Shown here in pieces: positions 38,498-46,901 of a DNA stretch of 64,000 nt. The notes beneath the pieces were generated by a model. That model ran no database searches and was not told where the DNA came from. It saw nothing but the letters and a program-made list of their open reading frames with translations. Made by a program: the position numbers and the translations under genes. How positions within the stretch are numbered: position 1 is the stretch's first letter; each line of letters begins with the position of its first letter. Source of the stretch: Yersinia mollaretii ATCC 43969 (GTDB taxonomy: Bacteria; Pseudomonadota; Gammaproteobacteria; Enterobacterales; Enterobacteriaceae); contig NZ_CP054043.1 in assembly GCF_013282725.1 (NCBI RefSeq), forward strand, positions 4,539,535 through 4,603,534, written 5' to 3'.

Positions 38498-40216
38498 TTA
38501 AACCTGCGCTGCAGCTTGGATGCAATGGAGCAACGGCTTTAACAGATGCCCATTAATTTGAACTCTGAGCTGGGGTCCGCAGTGCTCAACGAACTCCTGC
38601 ATGCGTATGGCTTTTTTGCCTTGCATGTAAGCGATCGCTTGAATTAATTCATGACCTTTGAACCCGTTCAACAGTGTCGGGAGTTCGGCAGCAATGTCAT
38701 TTTCCAGATCAATTTGCGAAAGGAAGATGCCGTGGGGGGCGACGGAGGTACTGACTGTTTGCCAAGTGCCGTCAGCCAACGATGCAGCATGATCATATGT
38801 TTGAGAACGGTGTGGCTGAGGAGGCATACCAGCTAGTGATAGAGCACGGTTCATGCCCGCGAGGTTGCGACGCACCTCTTGCGCCCCTCGAGGGCCGATC
38901 AGAATATCGGAGATGTCATTATCGGTTCGCGCAGCCCATGGGATCTCCAAAGCGTTTAACACGCGCTTATAAACCTCAAACGCCACACCATCAACAGACA
39001 ACAATGATACATTGCTGTGATCAAGATCGTAACCATGAGCACGTGCTAGTGCTGCATAGAACAGCATTTCTGAAGGTCCCTCAACTAACATGACTGCTGA
39101 GGAGAAAAACGCCTCCGCTGGAAGAATGCTTATTCTGTAGCCAAGCCCTGTCCATGCGCTATTGATGCAATCAGAGCAGCCTTGACTTGCCGCTCGGGAC
39201 GCTCCGTTGCTACGCAATAGGCGAACAATCGAGTTGGGGTGGTAGCTTGCAGCAATCTGCGGAGAATGCGTGGTAACTATGGTTTGACCAGGTAACGCGC
39301 TGATGAGATAGCTTGCAAGTTTGCGCTGCTGATGAGGGTGCAGATGTGCTTCGGGCTCTTCGACGCAATAGATCACCACCTCGCTGTCTTGGTCATGCTC
39401 AAGCACACTCTTTGCTTTCCACAAAGCCAGCAGGATTTGATTATTGCGGCCGTCACCCCCGAGCATTACACGAGAACCATTGGTGCTGGCCCCCAGTTCC
39501 AACTGCTCGATGAATTGCTCGATACCTATTGCTCCGGTATCCAGTGAAACGTTGTATCCCATGTGATGGTGGGAGAGAGCCTGCAATTCATCGTTTAGGT
39601 CTCTGGTCGCCTCTGCTACGTAGTGCAGGTTCTTCACGCCAGAGTTTACTGATTCCAGCAGCCTAGCAAGTGTCTGTAGCTGTATGGCATCGGCATCCAC
39701 TTGGGCATCGTCGCGTGATTCCTGCGCAAGACGCAAAAGATGCCGCTTCTCCGAACGGATGTACCGCACAAGGTCCCGCTGAGAGTGGATGTACTTCAGA
39801 TGGAGGTGCTTCAGGTAGTGACGACTAGGAATAACCTCCATTGCTGAGAGGTCATAGCCTGCAGCGATTTCATAGCTATGGTTCGCCCTGGTGGCCCGAA
39901 ATTCAAGAAAGAAGTGGCCCGTAGCACTGACAAAACCCTTGAGCTGAGAAAGAACGGCGTCCTGAGTTACTTCTGAGAACGCAACTCGAATCATAAAATA
40001 ATCGGCCTGCATGCCATTTTGCCCACAATGGAAATCACGTGCAGTCGGCTCGATATCAGCCTCTGACAAACTCTTGTCGAGCAAGAGTCGCAACGCATGG
40101 ATCATATTGGTTTTACCAACATCGTTGCTTCCAATCACCAAGCTGTTCTTGGCTAGATTGATGTACGCTTCAGCGAAGTTTCGGTACTGATGCAGATAGA
40201 CGTAGTCGATTTTCAT
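38498..40216 (-). CDS. gajA: OLD-family ATPase/TOPRIM endonuclease, GajA of a Gabija system
   Basis: A 572-residue protein with an ABC-type ATPase domain: Walker A VIGSNDVGKTN (about 28-37), a signature-like MLGGDGRNN, Walker B YCVEEPEAHLHPHQQ and the H-loop THSPQ. The C-terminal TOPRIM domain shows VEGPSEMLFYAAL, SVDG and RTDND, the acidic metal-binding set. This is the class 2 OLD architecture, defined by an adjacent UvrD-like helicase, and it matches GajA in length (about 580). GajA senses nucleotide depletion and cuts DNA in phage-infected cells. The gene has a weak ribosome site. Confidence 0.82.
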   Translation of the reverse strand: MKIDYVYLHQYRNFAEAYINLAKNSLVIGSNDVGKTNMIHALRLLLDKSLSEADIEPTARDFHCGQNGMQADYFMIRVAFSEVTQDAVLSQLKGFVSATGHFFLEFRATRANHSYEIAAGYDLSAMEVIPSRHYLKHLHLKYIHSQRDLVRYIRSEKRHLLRLAQESRDDAQVDADAIQLQTLARLLESVNSGVKNLHYVAEATRDLNDELQALSHHHMGYNVSLDTGAIGIEQFIEQLELGASTNGSRVMLGGDGRNNQILLALWKAKSVLEHDQDSEVVIYCVEEPEAHLHPHQQRKLASYLISALPGQTIVTTHSPQIAASYHPNSIVRLLRSNGASRAASQGCSDCINSAWTGLGYRISILPAEAFFSSAVMLVEGPSEMLFYAALARAHGYDLDHSNVSLLSVDGVAFEVYKRVLNALEIPWAARTDNDISDILIGPRGAQEVRRNLAGMNRALSLAGMPPQPHRSQTYDHAASLADGTWQTVSTSVAPHGIFLSQIDLENDIAAELPTLLNGFKGHELIQAIAYMQGKKAIRMQEFVEHCGPQLRVQINGHLLKPLLHCIQAAAQV

Positions 40217-40735
40217 AAGATGAACGGAGCGCCCTGCAAATTGTTATGGGGGCCCTGCCAATAACAAGACCCTGCGATTCGGAGAACTATACTTTTTGAC
40301 GAGTATTACGTTGCATTAATTATGCCTAAGTAACTGTTCGAAATAGTACATTTCTTTGTGAAAACTCAGCCCGGATTGTGCGGTCTGGTCAATCGCCAAA
40401 CCAACTCAATAACCAACCGGACTGAGCGATGCCGACCGATGCCGATCATAGCACCAATAACCCGTACCGAACGACGTCTAAAGCAAAAAACGATTCATAA
40501 AACGCGTGATAAAAACCATGCCCGATGCTTACGGCCATTCTGATACTGAACCGGGGGAACAGCGTCAGCTAGGTTGGCAGAACGTTCTGCTAATTGCATT
40601 CGGTCTTACATAGCTTAACATTAAGTACGGTTCCTCTTTATATTCCAAATGATTTCAGACAGATATTATCTCCGTGAACTCCCTGCATCCTTACAGGATT
40701 GCGGGGCTTATTATTTTTCACGCTGAGATCTGTGT
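40217..40735. other. Non-coding junction between Gabija and the yfjP block
   Basis: This 519-bp stretch holds the Gabija promoter side, the IS630 remnant described separately, and the leader of the yfjP-like gene (GAGATCTGTGT before its ATG). A short hairpin TGCATCCTTACAGGATTGCGG lies just upstream of that gene. No intact gene is present. Confidence 0.6.
40439..40617 (+). pseudogene. IS630-type transposase remnant
   Basis: The frame from 40439 reads MPIIAPITRTERRLKQKTI, continuing as HKTRDKNHARCL, which matches the N-terminus of IS630-family transposases (the common start MPIIAPISRDERRLMQKAI). A shift by one frame continues LTAILILNRGE, then RVS-VGRTFC-like traces broken by stops. Only this N-terminal portion survives, and no inverted repeats were seen. 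It marks the right border of the defence cargo. Confidence 0.7.
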
Positions 40736-41611
40736 ATGAAAAAATCAGAAGGTCTGCAGGCCATCGAAAAGCCACTGGCGTCACTCCCCCATGCCATTGG
40801 CAAACATATTCTTGATCATATTCAAAAGCTCACTCACTACGAACCGGTCATCGGAATCATGGGCAAAACAGGTGTGGGAAAATCGTCGCTCTGCAATGCG
40901 CTTTTCCAGGGTGAGGTCACGCCCGTCAGTGATGTCCAAGCCTGCACCCGTGACGTGCTGCGATTGCGTCTGAGCAGCGGTGACCATAGCCTAATACTGG
41001 TGGATCTGCCCGGTGTGGGTGAGAGCGAGCTACGGGACAGCGAATATGAATCTCTGTATCGCCGTACCCTCCCTGAGCTGGATTTAATCCTATGGGTCAT
41101 CAAAGCCGATGATCGTGCTTTCTCCGTCGATGAATGTTTCTACAGGCGAGTGATGACGGGCTACCAACAGCGGGTACTGTTTGTCGTTAACCAGGCTGAC
41201 AAAATCGAACCCAGCCATGAATGGTATGTCACCGGCAATGCGCCATCCCCGCACCAGTTGGCGAATATTGAGGCAAGGTTAGAGTCCATTCGCCAGCTAT
41301 TTTCACCGCATCATCCGGTATCTGTCGTCTCAGCCAGGACAGAATGGAATCTGCCATCAATGGTAGAAACGATGATGCGCTGTCTGCCGGACTGTGCCAC
41401 CAGCCCTCTGGCGACGCAACTGCACGGGAGGTTATGCAGTGAACCGGTAAAAAAGCAGGCACGTGAGGGCTTTGGCGATGCGGTGGGAGAGGCGTTTGAT
41501 TCTGCGGAAGCTGCATCATTTATTCCCGCACCACTAAAAGCGGTCATTCGTACCGTCCGCGAGGCCGTGGTATCCGTTGCCCGTGCCGTTTGGGACTGGA
41601 TTTTCTTCTGA
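40736..41611 (+). CDS. yfjP: YfjP/YeeP-family dynamin-like GTPase
   Basis: A 291-residue GTPase of the YfjP/YeeP family from CP4-type islands. Motifs are G1 GIMGKTGVGKSSLCNALF (about 41-58), G3 VDLPGVGESE, G4 NQAD (about 152-155) and a C-terminal VVSVARAVWDWIFF tail seen in YfjP. The substrate and process are unknown; family members have been proposed to act on membranes or in phage response. First gene of the rightward block; an AATTATTTTTCACGCTGAG leader precedes it. Confidence 0.9.
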   Translation: MKKSEGLQAIEKPLASLPHAIGKHILDHIQKLTHYEPVIGIMGKTGVGKSSLCNALFQGEVTPVSDVQACTRDVLRLRLSSGDHSLILVDLPGVGESELRDSEYESLYRRTLPELDLILWVIKADDRAFSVDECFYRRVMTGYQQRVLFVVNQADKIEPSHEWYVTGNAPSPHQLANIEARLESIRQLFSPHHPVSVVSARTEWNLPSMVETMMRCLPDCATSPLATQLHGRLCSEPVKKQAREGFGDAVGEAFDSAEAASFIPAPLKAVIRTVREAVVSVARAVWDWIFF

Positions 41612-41823
41612 GCTGGGGCAACTGCCGTTATCTTCGGGACATACCCTGTCCGTTATGACGTTTTATAAGCTATCGAATTTGGTATGTTTTCTCTCTAAGC
41701 CCCGTCACAGTTGATTTCGGCAACAGTAAAAAATACGTCTTCTTGTGTCCATTCCCTGTCCCTGCCCCTCGTTAAAATAACTGTTTTATTTTCAGCTAAT
41801 TATCTCACTGGAGAACCTGTCTC

Positions 41824-42525
41824 ATGACTCAGGCTGAACGCCGTCATGACCGGCTTGCCGTCAGGCTGTCGTTAATTATCAGCCGTCTGGTGGCGGGCGA
41901 AACGCTAGATTTGCGAACGTTGGCAACTGAATTTGGCGTGTCGGTTCGTACCCTGCGCCGGGACTTTCGGGAACGGCTGATGTATCTGGATCTAGAGTAT
42001 CGCAAGGGTCAGTGTCGCTTGCTGTCCGGCGGCCGCCAGAGAGAGCTGGCTGTGATGACATTTGCCCGCCAGTCGGGCGTTGAAGCACTGTTTCCTGGTA
42101 TGGATAACCATCTGGTCGCTTCACTGTTGAGCGGTCCTGGTGAGTCTCCCTGCCTTATCTGGCAGGGAGTGGCCCAAGCGTCATCCCCAGACTTGGGCGT
42201 GTTCACACGACTGGTGAGCGCAGTATCGGAACACCGGAAGGTGACGCTACTGGGAAGCGGTTGTCGCTGCACAGACTTCGCTCCTTATCGCCTGGTTCTG
42301 CGTGAGGGAGAATGGTATCTGACGGGTGAGCATCAGGCCCGGATTGCCGTTTTTCCCCTGACCGATATTCGGGCGGTCACGCTCCACAACGGCAGCTTCG
42401 CTCCGGATATAGCGATGCGCGACATCCTTTCTCACCCGGATTTTCTTCAGGCTTTACCCCACTTTCGCTTTTTCCATTCATTGCTTGTCACAACTGACGA
42501 CGGGCTTATACCTCAGAAGGAATAA
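41824..42525 (+). CDS. WYL-domain/HTH transcriptional regulator, YfjR-like
   Basis: A 233-residue regulator with an N-terminal DeoR-type winged helix (LVAGETLDLRTLATEFGVSVRTLRRDF, about 20-48) and a C-terminal WYL-like region (YRLVLREGEWYLTGEHQARIAVFPL, about 155-180). YfjR of CP4-57 has the same layout and position after yfjP. WYL regulators in defence islands often repress neighbouring defence genes until ligand binding. The next gene begins 5 bp downstream, so co-expression is likely. Confidence 0.85.
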   Translation: MTQAERRHDRLAVRLSLIISRLVAGETLDLRTLATEFGVSVRTLRRDFRERLMYLDLEYRKGQCRLLSGGRQRELAVMTFARQSGVEALFPGMDNHLVASLLSGPGESPCLIWQGVAQASSPDLGVFTRLVSAVSEHRKVTLLGSGCRCTDFAPYRLVLREGEWYLTGEHQARIAVFPLTDIRAVTLHNGSFAPDIAMRDILSHPDFLQALPHFRFFHSLLVTTDDGLIPQKE

Positions 42526-42530
42526 TCACA

Positions 42531-43178
42531 ATGAAATTGCTTACCACTACAGTGCTGGCCGCCAGTTTTTGCCTTGGTGCTGTTTTTCCGGCTGACGCTG
42601 GAAACACTGTCGGCACAGTCAAAGCCTGGCAATACATGCAGGCTGACGGTTGGAAATCTGCCGATGGCATGGATGACAATAAGCTGCACAACATGCTCTA
42701 TCAAGCCAGCGTGATTGATAACTACCCGTGGACGAAACAGTTTCTGCTACGTGTCCGTGGCGGCGGTGCCATTTTCCTGGCCGACAAGAAAACCCACACC
42801 ATTCGCCAACTAAAACTGAATTCTGTCGGTGAAACCTACAACGATATTGAAACGGTTTATCAGGGAGAAGATAAAGGTGAAGGGTGCTATTTTGCCATTA
42901 TTGATAGCCAGTCCTCTGTACGGGATAAGGCTATTGATGACCTTATTTACCCCACATGGCCAGCGGTTCACGATACTGATGATGTTCTTAAGGCTAAAAT
43001 TGCAAACGTCAGGCAGCAAATAGCCGCGAAAGTCGTCATGGTCATGCCAGATAACTGTGTGAATAAACAGCAACAGGCCTCCCTGGCCGCTAAACGCTCA
43101 GAAAAGGACCGAAAGCTCCAGGAGTGGGTGGCACAGCAAAGCCTCGCTGAATTGTGTCGTCGCACCGGTAATTGTTGA
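42531..43178 (+). CDS. Exported protein of unknown function
   Basis: A 215-residue protein with a clear signal peptide (KLLTTTVLAASFCLGAVFPADA, cleavage near residue 23) and a single Cys pair near the C-terminus (CVNKQ; ELCRRTGNC). It resembles periplasmic proteins encoded beside YfjR-like regulators in CP4-type islands. AAGGAATAATCACA precedes the ATG, 5 bp after the regulator gene. Role unknown. Confidence 0.75.
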   Translation: MKLLTTTVLAASFCLGAVFPADAGNTVGTVKAWQYMQADGWKSADGMDDNKLHNMLYQASVIDNYPWTKQFLLRVRGGGAIFLADKKTHTIRQLKLNSVGETYNDIETVYQGEDKGEGCYFAIIDSQSSVRDKAIDDLIYPTWPAVHDTDDVLKAKIANVRQQIAAKVVMVMPDNCVNKQQQASLAAKRSEKDRKLQEWVAQQSLAELCRRTGNC

Positions 43179-43296
43179 ACCACTTCCCGAAAGAAGAGTG
43201 AATATGCCAGTAACGTCTTCGGTCCGGGCTTCTGATAGCTATCCCACTGAATAATTTCTCTGGGCGACTCAGGGGGTTTCACAGATAAGGAAAATC

Positions 43297-43450
43297 ATGT
43301 TTTCGCAAAGCCGGGGTGGATACTGCGGCTTTTGGCAAGCTGGCCTAGCTGGTCCCATTTTATCTGTGGCGGCGGGCTAAAACGCTTGGGCAGAAACCCA
43401 CGTATTTCTGGGTCTGGTTGGTGATGTTGGTACTGATCATTCTGACCTGA
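43297..43450 (+). pseudogene. Possible frameshifted small membrane protein
   Basis: An ATG at 43297 with AAGGAAAATC before it opens MFSQSRGGYCGFWQAGLAG and stops soon after. The next frame continues PFYLWRRAKTLGQKPTYF, then WVWLVMLVLIILT and a stop, the look of a membrane segment. Joining the two by a shift near 43350 would give one small membrane protein of about 50 residues. Could be a chance reading; low certainty. Confidence 0.3.
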
Positions 43451-43551
43451 TGTTAATTAACGTCTGACAAGAATATATCAGGGGATACATGGATTTATTA
43501 CAAATAATGCAGATTGCAAAAAATTCAATTTACTGATTTAAGGACAGAATT

Positions 43552-44019
43552 ATGCGTCTACCTCACGCAATGCTGATGGTGTCAACTCTGGTGTCAGCAA
43601 CAACCGCTCAGGCCATACCGAATATGTGGACCAGTGGTTTTGGTCAGGGTGTAACAGAATACCTGATCACCAATTCGGAAAATGTCGTTTTTAACCTTAA
43701 CTGCACTATGAACCCAGATGAGCAAAATATCTTGCAACATCACGTGCTCATTGACCTGCCTGACGGTACTGGTGCAGATTCACGCGATGATAAAACTGCA
43801 ATAACGGTTGTGACCGATGACCAACAGTTTCCGTTACCCTCTTCGCTGGGGTGGAGAAATGGGGACAACGCCTGGATCCAGTTTATTGATGCCCTTGGTC
43901 ACGCCGCAACGTTCGATGTTTATGTTAATGATAAAAAAGTAGGGAGCTTTACTCCCGGTATTAAGAATACGAAAAAAGAGCTGGATGACCTTAGCGGGTG
44001 CAGGAATACCGCTGGTTAA
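43552..44019 (+). CDS. Exported protein of unknown function
   Basis: A 155-residue protein with a signal peptide (MRLPHAMLMVSTLVSATTAQA, cleavage near residue 21) followed by a beta-rich domain (NMWTSGFGQGVTEYLITN, DDKTAITVVTDDQQFPLPSSLGWR, DVYVNDKKVGSF). Its two Cys near residues 51 and 151 may pair. It has the size and island position of the CP4-57 protein YfjT; identity to it is only inferred. A terminator follows at 44054. Confidence 0.7.
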   Translation: MRLPHAMLMVSTLVSATTAQAIPNMWTSGFGQGVTEYLITNSENVVFNLNCTMNPDEQNILQHHVLIDLPDGTGADSRDDKTAITVVTDDQQFPLPSSLGWRNGDNAWIQFIDALGHAATFDVYVNDKKVGSFTPGIKNTKKELDDLSGCRNTAG

Positions 44020-44053
44020 CTTTCTTTATCAGCAACCAATCGATCATCTTACG

Positions 44054-44091
44054 GGCCATGCCTCCTTCGGGAAGCATGGCCTTTCGTTTTT
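44054..44091 (+). terminator. Intrinsic terminator after the exported-protein gene
   Basis: GGCCATGC and GCATGGCC form a stem with a 12-base loop, followed by TTTCGTTTTT, 35 bp downstream of the stop at 44019. Confidence 0.85.
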
Positions 44092-44189
44092 AATCTCCGA
44101 ATAAGGACTTTGTAGTGTTACGCCAGCCAGACCTCGCGTGAGCCGTCACCATAAGCGCTCACTGACTTTTATTACCTCCCTCCAACGTA

Positions 44190-44225
44190 CAGGCCCCTCG
44201 GTTTTTCCGGTGGGGCCTGTTTTGT
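44190..44225 (+). terminator. Hairpin before the antirestriction gene
   Basis: CAGGCCCC and GGGGCCTG form a stem around a 14-base loop followed by TTTTGTT, about 26 bp before the antirestriction gene. It may be a terminator or attenuator for transcripts entering from the left. Confidence 0.6.
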
Positions 44226-44250
44226 TATTTATTTCAGAAGGATATTTTTC

Positions 44251-44697
44251 ATGAATACACATTCTACCCCGCCTGCGGCCTCCTCTCAGACAAACATACT
44301 GACCGCCACTGCTGTGCCAAACCGCCAGCGCCTCCGTTTCTGGCCACAGCATTTTGGAAACGTACCGCAATGGCTCATTCTGGAGCCTCATGTCTTTGGC
44401 TGGCTGGATCGCCTGTGTGCCGACTATCACGGGGGTTCCTGGGATTTTTACACGCTCAGTAACGGCGGGGCCTTTATGGCTCCAGAAGGCGATGAGCGGT
44501 GGTCACTGTTTAACGGTATGAATGGCAACGGTGCCGAGATGAGTGCTGAGGCCGCAGGGATCACCGCCTGCCTGATGGCCTTCAGCCACCACGCTTGCCG
44601 CACTGAGAGCGAAGCGATGACCGACCATTTCTATCGCCTGCGGGAATATGCGCTGCATCACCCCGACAGCCGCGCCATTTTCGCCCTGATTGACTGA
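44251..44697 (+). CDS. ArdB/KlcA-family antirestriction protein
   Basis: A 148-residue protein of the ArdB/KlcA (YafX/YfjX) family that blocks type I restriction enzymes to let incoming DNA survive. The signature is visible in LCADYHGGSWDFYTLSNGGAF (about 70-90) and the central FMAPEGDERW. The stop precedes a radC-like gene by 10 bp. Islands of the CP4 type carry the pair antirestriction-RadC regularly. Confidence 0.9.
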   Translation: MNTHSTPPAASSQTNILTATAVPNRQRLRFWPQHFGNVPQWLILEPHVFGWLDRLCADYHGGSWDFYTLSNGGAFMAPEGDERWSLFNGMNGNGAEMSAEAAGITACLMAFSHHACRTESEAMTDHFYRLREYALHHPDSRAIFALID

Positions 44698-44707
44698 GAA
44701 CACCGAA

Positions 44708-45193
44708 ATGAATTCCTCAACATTATTGGCGTCAACCGCACTGCCGTTAACGGCACAGCGTACGGTGAAACGCGCCCTGTCATTGCTGGAAAAACACCTG
44801 CGCGAACCAGGAGCCTTATTTACTTCCACCAACACCGCACGCGACTGGTTACGTTTGCAACTCGCCGGGCTGGAGCGTGAAGTCTTTATCGTGTTGTATC
44901 TCGACAATCAGCACCGGCTGCTGGCATGTGAAACGCTGTTCACCGGCAGTATCAGAAGCACGGAAGTCCATCCCCGTGAAGTGGTGAAGGCCGCGCTTCG
45001 CCATAACGCGGCAGCGGTTATTCTGGCTCACAACCACCCCTCTGGGGAGGCTGAGCCCAGCCAGGCTGACCGGCAGATCACCGACAGACTGGTGAACGCG
45101 CTGGCACTGGTTGATGTGAAGGTATTGGACCATCTGATTGTTGGCGGTCTTGATATCGTGTCATTCACCGAGCGCGGCTGGTTACCTGGCTGA
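44708..45193 (+). CDS. RadC-family JAB1/MPN-domain protein
   Basis: A 161-residue RadC-like protein (YeeS/YkfG/YfjY group). The JAMM metalloprotease-type motif is visible as HNHPSGEAEPSQAD (about residues 111-124), with RHNAAAVILA in front. The ATG at 44708 is chosen over a TTG 18 bases upstream that overlaps the previous stop. The biochemical role is not settled; such proteins occur in mobile islands. Confidence 0.9.
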   Translation: MNSSTLLASTALPLTAQRTVKRALSLLEKHLREPGALFTSTNTARDWLRLQLAGLEREVFIVLYLDNQHRLLACETLFTGSIRSTEVHPREVVKAALRHNAAAVILAHNHPSGEAEPSQADRQITDRLVNALALVDVKVLDHLIVGGLDIVSFTERGWLPG

Positions 45194-45241
45194 TAGCAAC
45201 CGCCCTCGTTTCCTCACCCTCATTTTCAAGGAGCCTTTACC

Positions 45242-45619
45242 ATGGGCTGGTTATTTTCACACCACTACCGCCGTGAACTGATCGCGGCACTGATCCAAAC
45301 CGATGACACTGAACACTATCAACACGTTACGCTGGCACATGCGCTGCGGGGCAATATCCTGTGGTCGGTTGTCCAGAGCACACCGAAAGATCCGGCAAAA
45401 GTCGCCAGAACGATCATTAACTGCACCCTAATGCAAAGCTCAGGTGGCTGTTGGGGCTATAAGGCGATGGATGAGTCGGTACAGCCTTGTTATTACTCCT
45501 GCCCAAAGCTCTACCTGACGATGGCCCCGGTCATCAGCCCGGAATGGCGTGAGAAGGTATTGGCGTATCATCAACGCCGTTATCCACGAACGGGTATAAT
45601 AAAGGAAGGAAGCCAATAA
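45242..45619 (+). CDS. Unknown 125-residue island protein
   Basis: A soluble protein beginning MGWLFSHHYRRELIAALIQ. The N-terminus matches a family of small island proteins starting MGWLF that I cannot name with confidence, often located near RadC- and CbtA-like genes. It has no signal peptide or recognisable catalytic motif. AAGGAGCCTTTACC precedes the ATG. Its stop overlaps the next ORF's start by one base (TAATG), showing coupling. Confidence 0.7.
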   Translation: MGWLFSHHYRRELIAALIQTDDTEHYQHVTLAHALRGNILWSVVQSTPKDPAKVARTIINCTLMQSSGGCWGYKAMDESVQPCYYSCPKLYLTMAPVISPEWREKVLAYHQRRYPRTGIIKEGSQ

Positions 45620-45936
45620 TGGTAACAACGCCACTTTTACGCTTCGGTCTGCAATGCAGTTCGGCCCATATCAGTGAGGACGACAATACGGTGCTGTACC
45701 GGATTTCACACTGCCAGGATGAGTTCAACGACGGTGAATGGATCTCGTTTTCGGGCACCGGCTATTTGCTGCGATTGGATGCGTGGATCCACCCTGTGTT
45801 GCAACTCAAGCGGCTGGGGCTTTCCAAGACCTGCCGCCATCTGGTCACCACGCTGATAAAGCGACACAAACTGAGCTACCTGCATATTGATGCCGTGGGT
45901 GAGGTCTTGCCCGACTTTACCACCTTCGACTGGTAA
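45619..45936 (+). CDS. DUF5983-like island protein
   Basis: A 105-residue protein with a pattern known from DUF5983-type proteins near YeeU/YeeV: an internal GTGYLLRLDAWIHPVLQLKRLGLSK and the tail HIDAVGEVLPDFTTFDW (the Asp-Phe-Asp-x-Phe-Asp-Trp end is characteristic). Function is unknown. It overlaps the previous gene's stop by one base. Confidence 0.7.
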   Translation: MVTTPLLRFGLQCSSAHISEDDNTVLYRISHCQDEFNDGEWISFSGTGYLLRLDAWIHPVLQLKRLGLSKTCRHLVTTLIKRHKLSYLHIDAVGEVLPDFTTFDW

Positions 45937-45992
45937 TACCCCCCAAGTTTCGCCTTCGCATTATCCCTTTATTTTACATGGATACATTCTCA

Positions 45993-46474
45993 TGAACACA
46001 AGCACATCGCCCGTGCCTGGCGTCTTTCATTTTCTGCAACATGGCAACGTGACATCGCAAGACTGGCAATCTTTATGCAAGGCAATCACCACCGCTTACC
46101 AGCAACTGTGTCAACAACCCACCATGTTGGGGTTAACCAGTGCGCCGGTTATCTGTGAACATACCGGCAACCGACGATACCGATTCGACAACGACCTGAT
46201 GGGATTGGGCATGATCGGTTTTAACGGTGAGCGATTTGCTCATCTGGCAGGCGATCCGTTCATCCTCTACCAACGCCAAACACCCTATGCCCTGATCCGC
46301 TGTGATACGCGAGGCTATCCCTACCAATGGCTGGTGATGAGCACATTATTGCTGGCCAATACGCAGTGCCCCAATACCTGGACGCTAGAATCTGATATCC
46401 CCGTGAAGCACTGGCGAAAGGTCGCTCACTGGCTGACTCACCACTGCCAGCTACCGGTTTCCCCACTTTGTTAA
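45993..46474 (+). CDS. Unknown 160-residue island protein
   Basis: Start chosen at the ATG 45993 (MNTSTSPVPGVFHFL); the frame is open further upstream to 45887 through the previous gene. No family recognised, though a pattern of hydrophobic and aromatic residues (RFDNDLMGLGMIGFNGERFAHL) is suggestive of a small globular domain. It precedes cbtA by 12 bp and belongs to the same transcript. Confidence 0.65.
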
Positions 46475-46486
46475 GGAGCTGCCCGT

Positions 46487-46822
46487 ATGAAGACCCTCGA
46501 TAAAATACCCCGCATCACGCCAAGCGCCAACCAAGCACGAACCGAATACCAGCAACTGCTGACCTGGTTGTTGGCTCACTGTTACGGCTTGGAGCTTAAC
46601 GACACGCCATACCACGATGAAGAGGCGATTGCCCAACAGATTGAGCATGGAGTAACGGTACGGGAAACCGTCAATGAACTGGTGGAGAAATTTGATCTGG
46701 TACGCATTGACCGATCTGGATTCAGCCTGATGGCACAGGACCCGACTTTGAACGGTGGCGATCTCCTACGCGCCCGCAGTGCTCTGGGCTTGCGCAGTCC
46801 CGCCATTCGCCGCCTGGCCTGA
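46487..46822 (+). CDS. cbtA: CbtA/YeeV-family cytoskeleton-targeting toxin
   Basis: A 111-residue protein aligning with CbtA (YeeV/YkfI/YpjF): YGLELNDTPYHDEEAI, IEHGVTVRETVNELVEKF and DLVRIDRSGFSLM, then LLRARSALGLRS. E. coli CbtA inhibits FtsZ and MreB. Here the toxin gene stands upstream of the antitoxin-like gene at 46902, while in E. coli cbeA comes first. TAAGGAGCTGCCCGT precedes the ATG. The tail is shorter than CbtA by about 10 residues, so activity is not assured. Confidence 0.88.
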   Translation: MKTLDKIPRITPSANQARTEYQQLLTWLLAHCYGLELNDTPYHDEEAIAQQIEHGVTVRETVNELVEKFDLVRIDRSGFSLMAQDPTLNGGDLLRARSALGLRSPAIRRLA

Positions 46823-46901
46823 CGGCCCTTCACTTATCTCAGTGCTCCAACAACACGCCAGCCTTGCCGCTGGCGTTGTACATTAATAAGGATGTTTCAC
46901 C

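Noticed and set aside
36867-40216. Reading the OLD-UvrD pair as part of the ImmA-fusion operon
   Set aside because: A 388-bp gap with its own palindrome separates them, and the pair alone matches Gabija.
40358-40543. 61-residue ORF after the Gabija promoter
   Set aside because: Only the part from 40439 has meaning, as an IS630 transposase remnant; the leading residues are chance reading.
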